Shown here piece by piece: positions 23,555 to 31,142 of a DNA stretch of 64,000 nucleotides. Origin of the DNA: Iamia sp. SCSIO 61187 (GTDB lineage Bacteria > Actinomycetota > Acidimicrobiia > Acidimicrobiales > Iamiaceae); contig NZ_CP050948.1 of the NCBI RefSeq assembly GCF_019443745.1, forward strand, positions 496,001-560,000, given 5' to 3'. The notes below the pieces were generated by a model. The model did not search any database, was not told the origin of the DNA, and saw nothing but the letters and a program-made list of their open reading frames with translations. Position 1 is the stretch's first letter, and each line of letters begins with the position of its first letter. The position numbers and the translations under genes are program-made.

Positions 23555-24729
23555 GGGGCCAACGTAGCGAGGCGACGGCAGGCCTCGTCGAGGACGTCGT
23601 CCTGCTTGCAGCAGGCGAAGCGGACCAGGTGGCGGCCGTTCTCGGGGCGGGCGTAGAAGACCTCGTTCGGGACGGCCACCACCCCGCAGAGCGCGGGGAG
23701 CTCCCGGCACAGGGCCATGCCGTCGCCGTCGGGGCGCACCGGGCGGACGTCGACGGTGGTGAAGTACGTCGCCTGCGGGTCGACCACGGCGAACCCGGCG
23801 GCGCGCAGCCCCTCACCGAGGCGCGCCGCCTTGGCCGCCATGGCCGGTCCGAGCCCGGCGAAGAAGGCGTCGTCGAGGCGCAGGCCGGTGGCGATGGCGG
23901 GCTGGAACGGACCGCCGCTCACGTAGGTCAGGAACTGCTTGGCGGCCCGGGTGGCGGCCACCAGCGGTGCCGGCCCGCACGCCCACCCGATCTTCCAGCC
24001 CGTGGTGCTGAAGGTCTTGCCCCCGGAGCTGATGGTCAGCGTCCGGTCGGTCATGCCCGGGAGGGTCGCCATGGGGAGGTGCACGGCGCCCGGGAACACC
24101 AGGTGCTCGTAGACCTCGTCGGTCACCACGATCAGGTCGTGCTCGACGGCCACCTCGGCGAGGACCGCCATCTCGTCGGCGTCGAACACCTTCCCCGTCG
24201 GGTTGTGCGGCGTGTTGAGCAGGAGGACCTTCGTGCGCGGCGTCACAGCGGCTCGCAGCTCTGCGGGATCGAACCGGTACGTCCCGTCCGTGGCGGGGGC
24301 GAGCAGCACGGGCGCGACCCGGGCCCCGGCGAGGGCGATGACGGCGGCGTAGCTGTCGAACATGGGCTCGAAGGTGACGACCTCGTCGCCGGCGTCGAGC
24401 ATCCCGAGCAGGGCACCGGCCAGGGCCTCGGTGGCGCCGGTGGTCACCAGCACCTCGGTGTCGGGGTCGAGCTCGATGCCGTAGAAGCGGGCCTGGTGCT
24501 CGGCGACGGCGGTCCGCAGCTCGGGCGTCCCGGGCCCCGGCGGGTACTGGTTGGCGCCGCCGCGGATGGCGGCCACGGCGGCGTCGAGCACCGCCGGCGG
24601 CCCGTCGGTGTCGGGGAAGCCCTGGCCCAGGTTGATGGCGCCGGTCTCGGTGGCGAGGGCCGACATCTCGGCGAAGATCGTCGTCCCGAACCCGGCCAGC
24701 CTCGTCGTCAGCGGCTCCCGTGCGGACAT
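23551..24729 (-). CDS. PLP-dependent aminotransferase (methionine/glutamine-phenylpyruvate transaminase type)
   Basis: A 392-residue fold-type I class I/II aminotransferase. INLGQGFPDTDGP is near residue 32, NQYPPGPGTPELR near 60, NTPHNPTGK near 170, and the PLP Lys is in SSGGKTFSTTGWKIGW near 233. The NLGQGFPD and YVSGGPFQ elements match YbdL and kynurenine aminotransferase/glutamine transaminase K. ATG 24729 follows the minus-strand box TAGCCT by 7 nt, so it is probably leaderless. The gene is coupled to the downstream omega-amidase. Together they would transaminate keto acids (such as KMTB) using glutamine and pull the reaction by amidase action. Confidence 0.88.
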   Translation of the reverse strand: MSAREPLTTRLAGFGTTIFAEMSALATETGAINLGQGFPDTDGPPAVLDAAVAAIRGGANQYPPGPGTPELRTAVAEHQARFYGIELDPDTEVLVTTGATEALAGALLGMLDAGDEVVTFEPMFDSYAAVIALAGARVAPVLLAPATDGTYRFDPAELRAAVTPRTKVLLLNTPHNPTGKVFDADEMAVLAEVAVEHDLIVVTDEVYEHLVFPGAVHLPMATLPGMTDRTLTISSGGKTFSTTGWKIGWACGPAPLVAATRAAKQFLTYVSGGPFQPAIATGLRLDDAFFAGLGPAMAAKAARLGEGLRAAGFAVVDPQATYFTTVDVRPVRPDGDGMALCRELPALCGVVAVPNEVFYARPENGRHLVRFACCKQDDVLDEACRRLATLAP

Positions 24730-24776
24730 CGTCGGGAGGCTACGCACCCGCACCGCCGCGGGCCGGCGTCCCCGCG

Positions 24777-24825
24777 GTTCTTGGTACGGATCGTGGGCTG
24801 GTGGGGCGTGATCGGTACCAGGAAC
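24777..24825. repeat. 49-nt inverted repeat in the aminotransferase/AlkB divergent gap
   Basis: The arms GGTTCTTGGTACGGATC and GATCGGTACCAGGAACG hold TGGTAC/GTACCA and TTC/GAA blocks, with one G-T wobble and one mismatch; the loop is 17 nt. It lies upstream of both -10 boxes (24737-24742 and 24865-24870), so it is not a terminator of either gene. The shape resembles the other intergenic hairpins. Confidence 0.55.
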
Positions 24826-24864
24826 GGGCTGACGGGCGGCCGTGCCGGCCGTGCGTCGGGGTCG

Positions 24865-24870
24865 TAGCGT
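24865..24870 (+). promoter_or_regulatory. -10 box (TAGCGT) of the AlkB-like gene
   Basis: TAGCGT ends 7 nt before GTG 24878, consistent with a leaderless mRNA. It supports this GTG over the upstream in-frame ATG 24842. Confidence 0.5.
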
Positions 24871-24877
24871 TGGGACC

Positions 24878-25555
24878 GTGGACGAGGTCACGACGACGGG
24901 GACGACGACCTCGACGCTGCGGCGCGACGTGCGCTTCGAGCGGACGTGGCTCGACGAGGCGTCCTGGGTCGACGTGGCCCGCGGGGTCGTCACCGAGCCC
25001 GACGACCTCGTCGGTGCCCTCACCGAGAACCTGGCGTGGGGCGACGGCCAGGTCTTCCGCTACGACCACTGGGTCGACGTGCCCCGTCTGGGCGCCGGCT
25101 ACCCGCTCGACCGGCCGCCGCACCCGGTGCTGCACGACGTGCACCGAGCGCTCCAGCACCGGTACGGCGTGCGCTTCGCCGCCCCCGCGGTGGCCTGGTA
25201 CCGCGACGAGCGCGACAGCGTCGCCTTCCACCGCGACCGCGACATGAAGTGGCTCGACGACACGCGGATCGCCCTGCTCGTCGTGGGTGACCGCCGCCCG
25301 TTCGTGCTGCGGCCCCGGAGCAACCGCTACGCCCACGACCTCCCCGACCGGGGCGCGGTGGTCGACCTCGCCCCCGGGCAGGGCGACCTCCTGGTCATGG
25401 GCGGAGCCTGCCAGGCCCGGTGGGAGCACGCCGTCCCCAAGGTCGCCCACCGGGTCGGCCCCCGCCTGTCGGTGCAGTGGCGCTGGACGTCCCGCACCGG
25501 CCGGCAGGAGGTGGGCGGGTCCTTCGGCGACCCGGTCCACTTCAGCTCCCGGTGA
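24878..25555 (+). CDS. AlkB-like 2-oxoglutarate/Fe(II) dioxygenase
   Basis: A 225-residue AlkB family protein. The Fe(II) ligands are His and Asp in FHRDRDMKW and the distal His in WEHAVPK. The 2-oxoglutarate-binding Arg pair is in RLSVQWRW. The strand ALLVVGDRRPFVLRPR and turn GDLLVMGGACQ are typical. AlkB enzymes remove alkyl damage from DNA or RNA bases, and a demethylase role here is likely. The stop overlaps the next gene's start as GTGA, linking it to an unknown protein. Confidence 0.85.
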   Translation: MDEVTTTGTTTSTLRRDVRFERTWLDEASWVDVARGVVTEPDDLVGALTENLAWGDGQVFRYDHWVDVPRLGAGYPLDRPPHPVLHDVHRALQHRYGVRFAAPAVAWYRDERDSVAFHRDRDMKWLDDTRIALLVVGDRRPFVLRPRSNRYAHDLPDRGAVVDLAPGQGDLLVMGGACQARWEHAVPKVAHRVGPRLSVQWRWTSRTGRQEVGGSFGDPVHFSSR

Positions 25556-26310
25556 CCTGGCGCCGCGTCGTCGAGAGCCTGTGGGGGGGCACCGAGCGCA
25601 CCACCGGCCTGCCCCCGTCGCCCAACGGGGCGTCGTCGTTCCACCTCGAGTGGCTGTGGGAGGGGCCGACCCCCGCCCTGGTGGAGGTGGGGGCCACGCT
25701 CACCGTCGTCGACGCCCCCACCGTCGACCGGCTGCACTTCTGGGCCCTGCAGGCCAGCTTCGTCGAGGGCGCCGGCTCCGGGCGTCGCCTCGGCGGCGGG
25801 CACACCGGGCTCCAGCACCACCCCCGCCACCCGGGCGGGACGGCGGTCAACTGGGGCGGGTACGGCGCCGACGGCCGCGAGCTCGGCGGGTCGACCAGCG
25901 CCCTGCCGTCGGCGCTGGCCAACCCCAACACCCGGGACATGGTGTGGCGCGCCGGTCGGCCCTACCGCCTCTCGATCCACCGGGGGGTCGAGGGGTGGGC
26001 CGCGTCGGTCGACGACGTCGTCATCCGCGACCTCCACGTCGGCGGCGACCGCCTGGCGTCGATCATGGTGTGGTCCGAGGTCTTCGCCGCCTGCGACGAC
26101 CCCAGCTCGGCGGTGCGCTGGACCGACCTGTCGGGGGTCACCCGGGACGGTGGCATCGTCAGGCCCGTGGCCGTGCGCACGCGCTACCAGTCCGTCGCCG
26201 ACGGCGGCTGCTCCAACACCTCGTCGGACCCCGACGGGGAGGGCGGTGTCGTCCAACGCACCAACGTCGCCCGGAGCACCCCGCCCCGCGCCGTCATCGC
26301 CGTCGGCTGA
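25552..26310 (+). CDS. hypothetical protein coupled to AlkB-like dioxygenase
   Basis: A 252-residue protein I do not recognise. It starts at GTG 25552 within the preceding stop (GTGA). The sequence is rich in Trp, Gly and Thr, with alternating beta-strand character (FHLEWLWEGPTPALVEVGAT, VNWGGYGADGRELGGST, YRLSIHRGVEGWAASVDD). It lacks a signal peptide and membrane segments. A beta-sandwich, lectin-like fold is plausible. Coupling to AlkB suggests a shared role in repair or modification, but nothing in the sequence proves it. The 3' end is followed by a 43-bp gap before the LLM gene. Confidence 0.65.
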   Translation: MTWRRVVESLWGGTERTTGLPPSPNGASSFHLEWLWEGPTPALVEVGATLTVVDAPTVDRLHFWALQASFVEGAGSGRRLGGGHTGLQHHPRHPGGTAVNWGGYGADGRELGGSTSALPSALANPNTRDMVWRAGRPYRLSIHRGVEGWAASVDDVVIRDLHVGGDRLASIMVWSEVFAACDDPSSAVRWTDLSGVTRDGGIVRPVAVRTRYQSVADGGCSNTSSDPDGEGGVVQRTNVARSTPPRAVIAVG

Positions 26311-26353
26311 CCCGGCCTCCCACGCGCAACCGATCGGTGGCACCATCGCCGCC

Positions 26354-27280
26354 ATGAGCGATGTGCCGATCCTCGTGTCCGTGCAGGCCCAGCCGGCCGC
26401 CGCCGCCGCCTGGCTCGACCTGGCCCGCCGCGTCGATGCCGACGGCTTCGCCACGCTGTACGTCGCCGACCACCCGGGCTCCACGCCGGCGCCGTTCGTG
26501 GCCCTGGCCGCCGCGGCCGCGGTGACCGAGCGGGTCGCCCTGGGGACCTGCGTGGCCAACGCCGGCCTGTGGGAGCCGATCGCCCTGGCGTCGGAGGTGG
26601 CCACCCTCGACGTCGTGTCCGGGGGGCGGGCCCTCCTGGGCCTGGGCGCCGGGCACACGCCGGCGGAGTGGGCGGCGGTCGGGCGGACGATCCCGTCGGC
26701 CGGAGCGCGGGTCGACCGGCTGGAGCAGGTGATCGACGTCGTCACCCGCCTCCTCGCCGGCGAGGAGGTCACCGTGGCCGGGCCCCACGTCCACGCCGAG
26801 GGGGCCCGGCTGGCCGAGCCCCGCCCGGTCCAGGACCCGGTGCCGCTGATGGTCGGCGGGGCCGGGGCGCGGGTGCTGGCCCGCGCCGCCGCCGGGGCCG
26901 ACGTGGTCGGGGTGACGGGGATGGGGCGGACCCGCGCCGACGGCCACCGCCACGAGGTGGCCTGGTCGGAGCCGGAGCTCGAGCGCTCGTTCGGTGCCCT
27001 CCACGCCGCCATCGCCGCCGCGGGCACCGCTCCCGCCGTCGAGGCCCTCGTCCAGCACGTCGAGGTCACGGACGACCGCCGGGCCGCAGCCGAGCGCCTG
27101 GCCGCCCGGATCGGCGGCGTCGACCCCGACGACGTCCTCGACGTGCCCTACGTCTGGATCGGGACCGTCGACCACATCGCTGACCAGGCCCGTCGCCACC
27201 GGGAGCGGTGGGGCGTGGACCGCTACGTCGTCCGGCCGCCGGCCCTCGACGTGGCCACCGAGGTCCTGCGCCGCCTCTGA
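26354..27280 (+). CDS. LLM class flavin/F420-dependent oxidoreductase
   Basis: A 308-residue TIM-barrel protein of the bacterial luciferase-like superfamily. The features are LARRVDADGFATLYVADHPG (about residues 24-43), ALASEVATLDVVSGGRALLGLGAG (about 77-100), and the C-terminal VWIGTVDHIADQARRHRERWGVDRYVVR. The pattern resembles the actinobacterial F420-binding subfamilies rather than FMN monooxygenases, but the cofactor cannot be proved. ATG 26354 is the only good start. It is followed by two GC-rich hairpins (27281-27316 and 27333-27360). Substrate unknown. Confidence 0.82.
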   Translation: MSDVPILVSVQAQPAAAAAWLDLARRVDADGFATLYVADHPGSTPAPFVALAAAAAVTERVALGTCVANAGLWEPIALASEVATLDVVSGGRALLGLGAGHTPAEWAAVGRTIPSAGARVDRLEQVIDVVTRLLAGEEVTVAGPHVHAEGARLAEPRPVQDPVPLMVGGAGARVLARAAAGADVVGVTGMGRTRADGHRHEVAWSEPELERSFGALHAAIAAAGTAPAVEALVQHVEVTDDRRAAAERLAARIGGVDPDDVLDVPYVWIGTVDHIADQARRHRERWGVDRYVVRPPALDVATEVLRRL

Positions 27281-27316
27281 GGCGGCCCGACGGCTCCGGG
27301 CCGGCCCGTCGGCCGC
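27281..27316 (+). terminator. GC-rich hairpin directly after the LLM gene
   Basis: GGCGGCCCGACGG pairs with CCGTCGGCCGCC except for one bulged C. It begins right after the TGA. There is no T-tract. Confidence 0.5.
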
Positions 27317-27332
27317 CGACCCCGGACGCGGC

Positions 27333-27360
27333 GACGGCGGGCCCCGGGGGGCCCGCCGTC
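27333..27360 (+). terminator. second hairpin after the LLM gene
   Basis: GACGGCGGGCC and GGCCCGCCGTC form a perfect 11-bp stem around CCGGGG. Together with the preceding hairpin it gives strong tandem termination for the LLM gene. Confidence 0.6.
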
Positions 27361-27364
27361 TGCG

Positions 27365-27655
27365 CGGTGTGAGCGACACCGACCGGAGACGGGGGAGGGG
27401 TGGTGCCCCCGATCGGTGTCGCACCGTGCCAAGGAGCCGGCACGGTGGCGGGGTTCCCTGGGCGATGGAGATGGGTTGTCATCGGCCGGAGCACGGACGC
27501 TCGGTGCACGGGTGCATCGAGTCGCCGTCACCTTACGCCATGGTGTGGGGGTCCGGCACTTCACGCGGTGTGAAATCGGGCCGGCCGTTCGGGGCGGGGC
27601 GGCGGCGGTACGGTGCCCCGGCGGGGGACGTCGGCGGAGTCGAGGACGCACACAC
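27365..27655 (+). other. structured leader upstream of the UPF0016 gene
   Basis: About 290 nt without a convincing gene. Stem 1: AGCGACACCGA (27372-27382) with TCGGTGTCGC (27413-27422), enclosing CGGGGG/CCCCCG. Stem 2 abuts it: ACCGTGCC (27423-27430) with GGCACGGT (27439-27446), loop AAGGAGCC. Smaller stems follow (CGATG/CATCG, GCAC/GTGC, TTCAC/GTGAA). The stacked stems suggest a regulatory RNA. UPF0016 genes are often controlled by manganese (yybP-ykoY) riboswitches, but I do not see that family's conserved core. Confidence 0.45.
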
Positions 27656-28213
27656 ATGGGATCGCTGTTCGCCGCGCTGGGGCTGGTCTTCGTCGCCGAG
27701 CTGGGCGACAAGACCCAGCTGGTGGCGATGGGCCTCGGGGCCCGCCACCGCCTCGCCCCCGTCGTGGCCGGGGTCGTGGCGGCCTACTGCGCCACCAACC
27801 TCCTGTCGGTGGTGGTCGGCGGTGTCCTGGGTGCGGCCCTGCCGACCCGGGCCATCGGCATCGCCGGCGGCATCGCCTTCCTGGCGTTCGCGGCCTGGAC
27901 CCTGCGGGGCGACGACGAGGACGACGACGACCTCGGTCCCCGACGGGCGCGCTCGGTCGTGGTGTCCGTCTTCGTCGCCATGTTCTTGGCCGAGCTGGGC
28001 GACAAGACGATGCTCGCCACCGCCACCCTGGCGGCGCGAGGTGATCCGGTGCTGGTGTGGGTCGGCGCCACCCTCGGGATCATCGCCAGCGGCCTGCTGG
28101 GTGTCCTGCTCGGGCGGTTCTTCGGCGCCCACCTCCCCGAGCGGGCGACCCGCATCGGCTCGGCGGTGCTGTTCGCCGTCTTCGGCGTCGTCCTCCTGGC
28201 CACGAGCCTGTAG
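27656..28213 (+). CDS. UPF0016/TMEM165-GDT1 family metal transporter
   Basis: A 185-residue membrane protein of about six segments in two repeats. The family signature E-x-G-D-K-T appears twice: AELGDKTQL (about residue 14) and AELGDKTML (about 115). An acidic loop of about eleven residues containing DDEDDDD joins the halves. Bacterial members export manganese; eukaryotic TMEM165/Gdt1 carry Mn2+/Ca2+. ATG 27656 has a weak GAGG upstream. A long structured leader precedes it, and a 51-bp inverted repeat follows in the convergent gap. Confidence 0.88.
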   Translation: MGSLFAALGLVFVAELGDKTQLVAMGLGARHRLAPVVAGVVAAYCATNLLSVVVGGVLGAALPTRAIGIAGGIAFLAFAAWTLRGDDEDDDDLGPRRARSVVVSVFVAMFLAELGDKTMLATATLAARGDPVLVWVGATLGIIASGLLGVLLGRFFGAHLPERATRIGSAVLFAVFGVVLLATSL

Positions 28214-28233
28214 GAGCCGAACGCCTGCACCCT

Positions 28234-28284
28234 CGTTCTGTCAATCCTCATGGGGCGTGGAGGCCCACGGGGATTGACAGAACG
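28234..28284. repeat. 51-bp inverted repeat in the UPF0016/CHAP convergent gap
   Basis: The arms CGTTCTGTCAATCC and GGATTGACAGAACG pair perfectly over 14 bp. The loop contains a further TGGG/CCCA stem. It has no T-tract. The convergent position suits a bidirectional terminator. Confidence 0.75.
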
Positions 28285-28289
28285 CGAAC

Positions 28290-29720
28290 TCAGCCGGGGC
28301 CGAAGTCGGCGACGACGGCGATGGCGCCGTCGGGCGCGGTGACCGGGTGGGCGGCCAGCTCCAGGGAGCGCCGCCCCACCGCCCCGAGCAGCAGCTCGTC
28401 GTCGGTCCCGCCCACGCCCACCAGCAGGAGGTCGTCGGCGCCGTCGCCGTCGAAGTCGCCGCTGCGCGCCACCTGTCCGGCATCGAGGGAGAGCGAGTGC
28501 CGGGTCGGGACCCGGTCGGCCTCGCCCCACCAGATCGCGTCACGGGCCGGTCCGGGGCGCGACCAGGCGATGTCGTCGCGGCCGTCGCCGTCGAAGTCGC
28601 CCACGGTGGCGGTGGCCGAGGCGGCCAGCCCCGAGGCCGGGAGGCGCGTCGTGCGGATCCGGCGGACGCCCGTCGCGCCCCAGACGACGCGGTCCACGGC
28701 ATCGCCGGGACCGGCCAGCACGACGTCGTCGACCCCGTCGCCGTCGAGGTCGCCCACCGCTGGGAGGTAGGCCCCGTGGAGGGCGACGGCGTCGACCTCG
28801 GGCGTCCGGCTGAGGGGCTCGCCCCACCACACGGCGTCGGTCGCCGGCCCAGGGGCGTACCAGAGCACGTCGTCGGCGCCGTCGCCGTCGAGGTCACCGA
28901 CGAGCGGCCGGGCCCGCCCGCGCGCAGGGACCGACCGGGTCGTCGGCGTGCTGAACCCGCCGCGCCCGTCGCCCCAGGCGATGCGGGCGCGCGTCGACCC
29001 GGGTGGGTGCAGGACGAGGTCGGTCGCCCCGTCGCCGTCGAGGTCACCGGCCACCGGGGCGTCGGCGCTCGTCGCCCCGAGGGCGGCGGGTCCGGCGCGG
29101 AAGGGGGGCGACGCCTCGCCGGTGGGCACGCCCCACCAGAGGGCGGGGTCGGCGGTGGCGCTGGTCCACAGCACGTCGTCGGTCGCCGTCGTGGGCAGGT
29201 CGCGGATGTGGAGGAACTCGGCCTCGGCGAAGGTGGTGCTGGTGCGGAGGATGCGCCGGGCCGACGAGTAGCCGGAGTAGTTGTCCTCGGTGACCACGAT
29301 GTGGTCGGCCGCGACCGCGTCGACGTAGGCGACGTGGCCCGAGCCGCCGTCCCACTGGGCGATGCTCCCCACCGCAGGGGCGGTGTCGACGGCGTACCCG
29401 GCGGCCCGAGCGTGCTCGTCCCAATCGGACCCGTTGCCCAGCCGGTCCTCCCACGGGCGCTCGGAGCCGTTGCGCTGGAGCATGTGGGCCACGTAGCTCA
29501 CGCAGTTGTGGCCCGGGCCGTACGACCCCCAGACGCTCTGGCCGGTGTAGTCGGTGCCCGGCATGCAGTCGTAGCCCGAGCTCCTCTCGCACACGTAGGT
29601 CACCCCGTCGTCGGCCCCGGCGGGCGGGGCCGGCACGACGGCGGCGAGGACGCACGCGAGGGCGGCGGTGGCGGCGGCGAGGAGCCGGCCGGCCGCCCGG
29701 GCCGGGAGGGCGGACCTCAC
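28290..29720 (-). CDS. secreted CHAP-domain protein with five FG-GAP/VCBS-type repeats
   Basis: A 476-residue exported protein. GTG 29720 opens a signal peptide (basic n-region, hydrophobic LLAAATAALACVLAAVV, cleavage near PPAGA). A CHAP domain follows (about residues 40-150): catalytic Cys in GHNCVSYVAHML, His in GSGHVAYVD, and Asn in TEDNYSG. These domains hydrolyse peptidoglycan amide bonds. Five repeats with D-x-DGDG-x-x-D Ca2+-binding loops follow (AGDLDGDGATD, VGDLDGDGADD, VGDLDGDGVDD, VGDFDGDGRDD, SGDFDGDGADD), consistent with a beta-propeller. It may be a wall-remodelling or competitor-targeting hydrolase. Transcribed alone. Confidence 0.88.
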   Translation of the reverse strand: MRSALPARAAGRLLAAATAALACVLAAVVPAPPAGADDGVTYVCERSSGYDCMPGTDYTGQSVWGSYGPGHNCVSYVAHMLQRNGSERPWEDRLGNGSDWDEHARAAGYAVDTAPAVGSIAQWDGGSGHVAYVDAVAADHIVVTEDNYSGYSSARRILRTSTTFAEAEFLHIRDLPTTATDDVLWTSATADPALWWGVPTGEASPPFRAGPAALGATSADAPVAGDLDGDGATDLVLHPPGSTRARIAWGDGRGGFSTPTTRSVPARGRARPLVGDLDGDGADDVLWYAPGPATDAVWWGEPLSRTPEVDAVALHGAYLPAVGDLDGDGVDDVVLAGPGDAVDRVVWGATGVRRIRTTRLPASGLAASATATVGDFDGDGRDDIAWSRPGPARDAIWWGEADRVPTRHSLSLDAGQVARSGDFDGDGADDLLLVGVGGTDDELLLGAVGRRSLELAAHPVTAPDGAIAVVADFGPG

Positions 29721-29810
29721 GTGGCGTGCGGCGCGGAGGTGCGGGGCAGGGCCATGGGTGCGGCGATCATTGTTGCGATCGCGTGACGGGGTCAAAGCGC
29801 TGCTGGCTGC

Positions 29811-29855
29811 GATACCCCCCCGGGGTTGCGGAGCAATACCCCCTAGGGGTATGTT
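29811..29855 (+). promoter_or_regulatory. metal-responsive promoter of the copper operon
   Basis: TTGCGG (29825-29830) and TATGTT (29850-29855) are spaced 19 nt apart. Between them lies ATACCCCCTAGGGGTAT (29836-29852), a near-perfect palindrome. A related half-degenerate copy, ATACCCCCCCGGGGTT, lies at 29812-29827. The C-run/G-run palindrome resembles CsoR operators. The overlong 19-nt spacer resembles MerR/CueR promoters. No regulator gene lies in the window. Confidence 0.65.
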
Positions 29856-29886
29856 GCGGGCGTTCCCCGAGACCAGGAGGCCCGCC

Positions 29887-30105
29887 ATGCCCGAGAGCAC
29901 GACCCGCACCACCATCACCGTCGAGGGCATGACCTGCGGCCACTGCGTCGCCGCCGTCGAGCAGGAGGTCGGCCAGATCCCCGGCGTGACCGGGGTCGAC
30001 GTCGACCTGGCCACGGGCGTCGTGGCCATCGCCTCCGAGGGCGAGCTCGACCCGACGGCCGTCGCCGCCGCCGTCGACGAGGCCGGCTACGAGGTGCGGG
30101 CGTGA
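29887..30105 (+). CDS. copZ: copper chaperone CopZ-like HMA-domain protein
   Basis: A 72-residue heavy-metal-associated domain with the ferredoxin-like fold. The Cu(I)-binding motif GMTCGHC is near residue 18. The His in place of the second Ala (TCGHC) is common in CopZ proteins. AGGAGG lies 7 nt before ATG 29887. Its TGA overlaps the GTG of the next gene (GTGA). It should deliver Cu(I) to the CopA ATPase encoded two genes downstream. Confidence 0.93.
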   Translation: MPESTTRTTITVEGMTCGHCVAAVEQEVGQIPGVTGVDVDLATGVVAIASEGELDPTAVAAAVDEAGYEVRA

Positions 30106-31142
30106 ACGCCGGGGCCAAGGTCGGCGGCTTCCTGGCCGCCCTCGTCGTGCTCGGCGCCGTGGGCGCCGGCGTGGGGGCGGCGATCGATCCCATCGACACC
30201 GAGGGCCCCGACCACGACCGCGACGCCGCTCACGCCGACGACGCCACCCACGCCGAGGACGACGCCGGCCACGACGACGCCGGCCACGACGAGGCGTCCG
30301 GCGGAGCCACCGGGGCCGCCGCCAGCGGCACCTCCTCCACCCAGGACGGCTACCGGCTCGACCTCGACCCCACCGCCGACGAGATCCGCTTCCGGGTGCT
30401 CGACCCCGAGGGCGTCCCGGTCGTCGAGACCGTCGTGGCCCACGAGCGCCCCCTGCACCTGATCGTCGTCGGGCGCGACCTGGTGGGCTACGCCCACGTC
30501 CACCCGACGGTCGCGGCCGACGGGACATGGTCGGTGGCCCGCCCCGACCTGGCGCCGGGGTCGTACCGGGTCGTGGCCGACGTCCAGCCCGTCGGTGGTC
30601 CCGAGCTGACCCTCGGCGCCGACCTCACGGTCCCCGGCCCCGTCTCCGCCGTCGCCGTCCCGCCGGCGGCGCCCACGGCGACGGTCGACGACCTCACCGT
30701 CACCATGGAGGGCACCCCGGCCGTGGGCGACGCCGAGCTGGCCTTCACCGTCACCCGCGCCGGCGAGCCGGTCACCCCGGAGCCCTACCTGGGCGCCCGG
30801 GGCCACCTCGTCGCCTTCCGCGCCGACGACCTGGCGTACCTCCACGTCCACCCGTTGTCCCCCAGCGCCACTCGCGGGCCCGCCGGCGGCGACGGGGACG
30901 GCACGCCCGTGGCCTTCGCCGCGACCTTCGCCACCCCCGGCACCTACCGCCTGTTCCTCGACGTCCAGGTCGACGGCGAGGTCGAGACGGCCGCCTTCAC
31001 CGTCGAGATCCCCGAGCCGGGGAGCGAGCCCGCGGCGGACCGACCCGAACCCGGCCCGGCCGAGACGACCCCCGAGACGTCGGTGCCGACCTCGGCCCCG
31101 GCGACCGACCACGAGCACGAGGAGGGTGCCGACCATGGCTGA
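30102..31142 (+). CDS. His-rich exported protein of the copper operon
   Basis: A 346-residue protein with an N-terminal membrane segment or signal (about residues 5-28). A His/Asp-rich linker follows (about 35-66, repeated [16 protein letters not shown]). Two related beta-rich modules each contain a DL-x-Y-x-HVHP motif: [12 protein letters not shown] (about 130) and [12 protein letters not shown] (about 250). The last residues are again His-rich ([11 protein letters not shown]). Clustered His on the outer face suggests copper binding or storage between CopZ and CopA. I know of uncharacterised actinobacterial proteins of this kind next to CopA but no tested function. It overlaps copA by 8 bp. 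Confidence 0.78.
   Translation: MNAGAKVGGFLAALVVLGAVGAGVGAAIDPIDTEGPDHDRDAAHADDATHAEDDAGHDDAGHDEASGGATGAAASGTSSTQDGYRLDLDPTADEIRFRVLDPEGVPVVETVVAHERPLHLIVVGRDLVGYAHVHPTVAADGTWSVARPDLAPGSYRVVADVQPVGGPELTLGADLTVPGPVSAVAVPPAAPTATVDDLTVTMEGTPAVGDAELAFTVTRAGEPVTPEPYLGARGHLVAFRADDLAYLHVHPLSPSATRGPAGGDGDGTPVAFAATFATPGTYRLFLDVQVDGEVETAAFTVEIPEPGSEPAADRPEPGPAETTPETSVPTSAPATDHEHEEGADHG

Noticed and set aside
27365-27655. yybP-ykoY manganese riboswitch
   Set aside because: The location fits, but the conserved core (a GGGGAGUA-type loop and the matching 3' segment) was not found. It is kept only as a structured leader.
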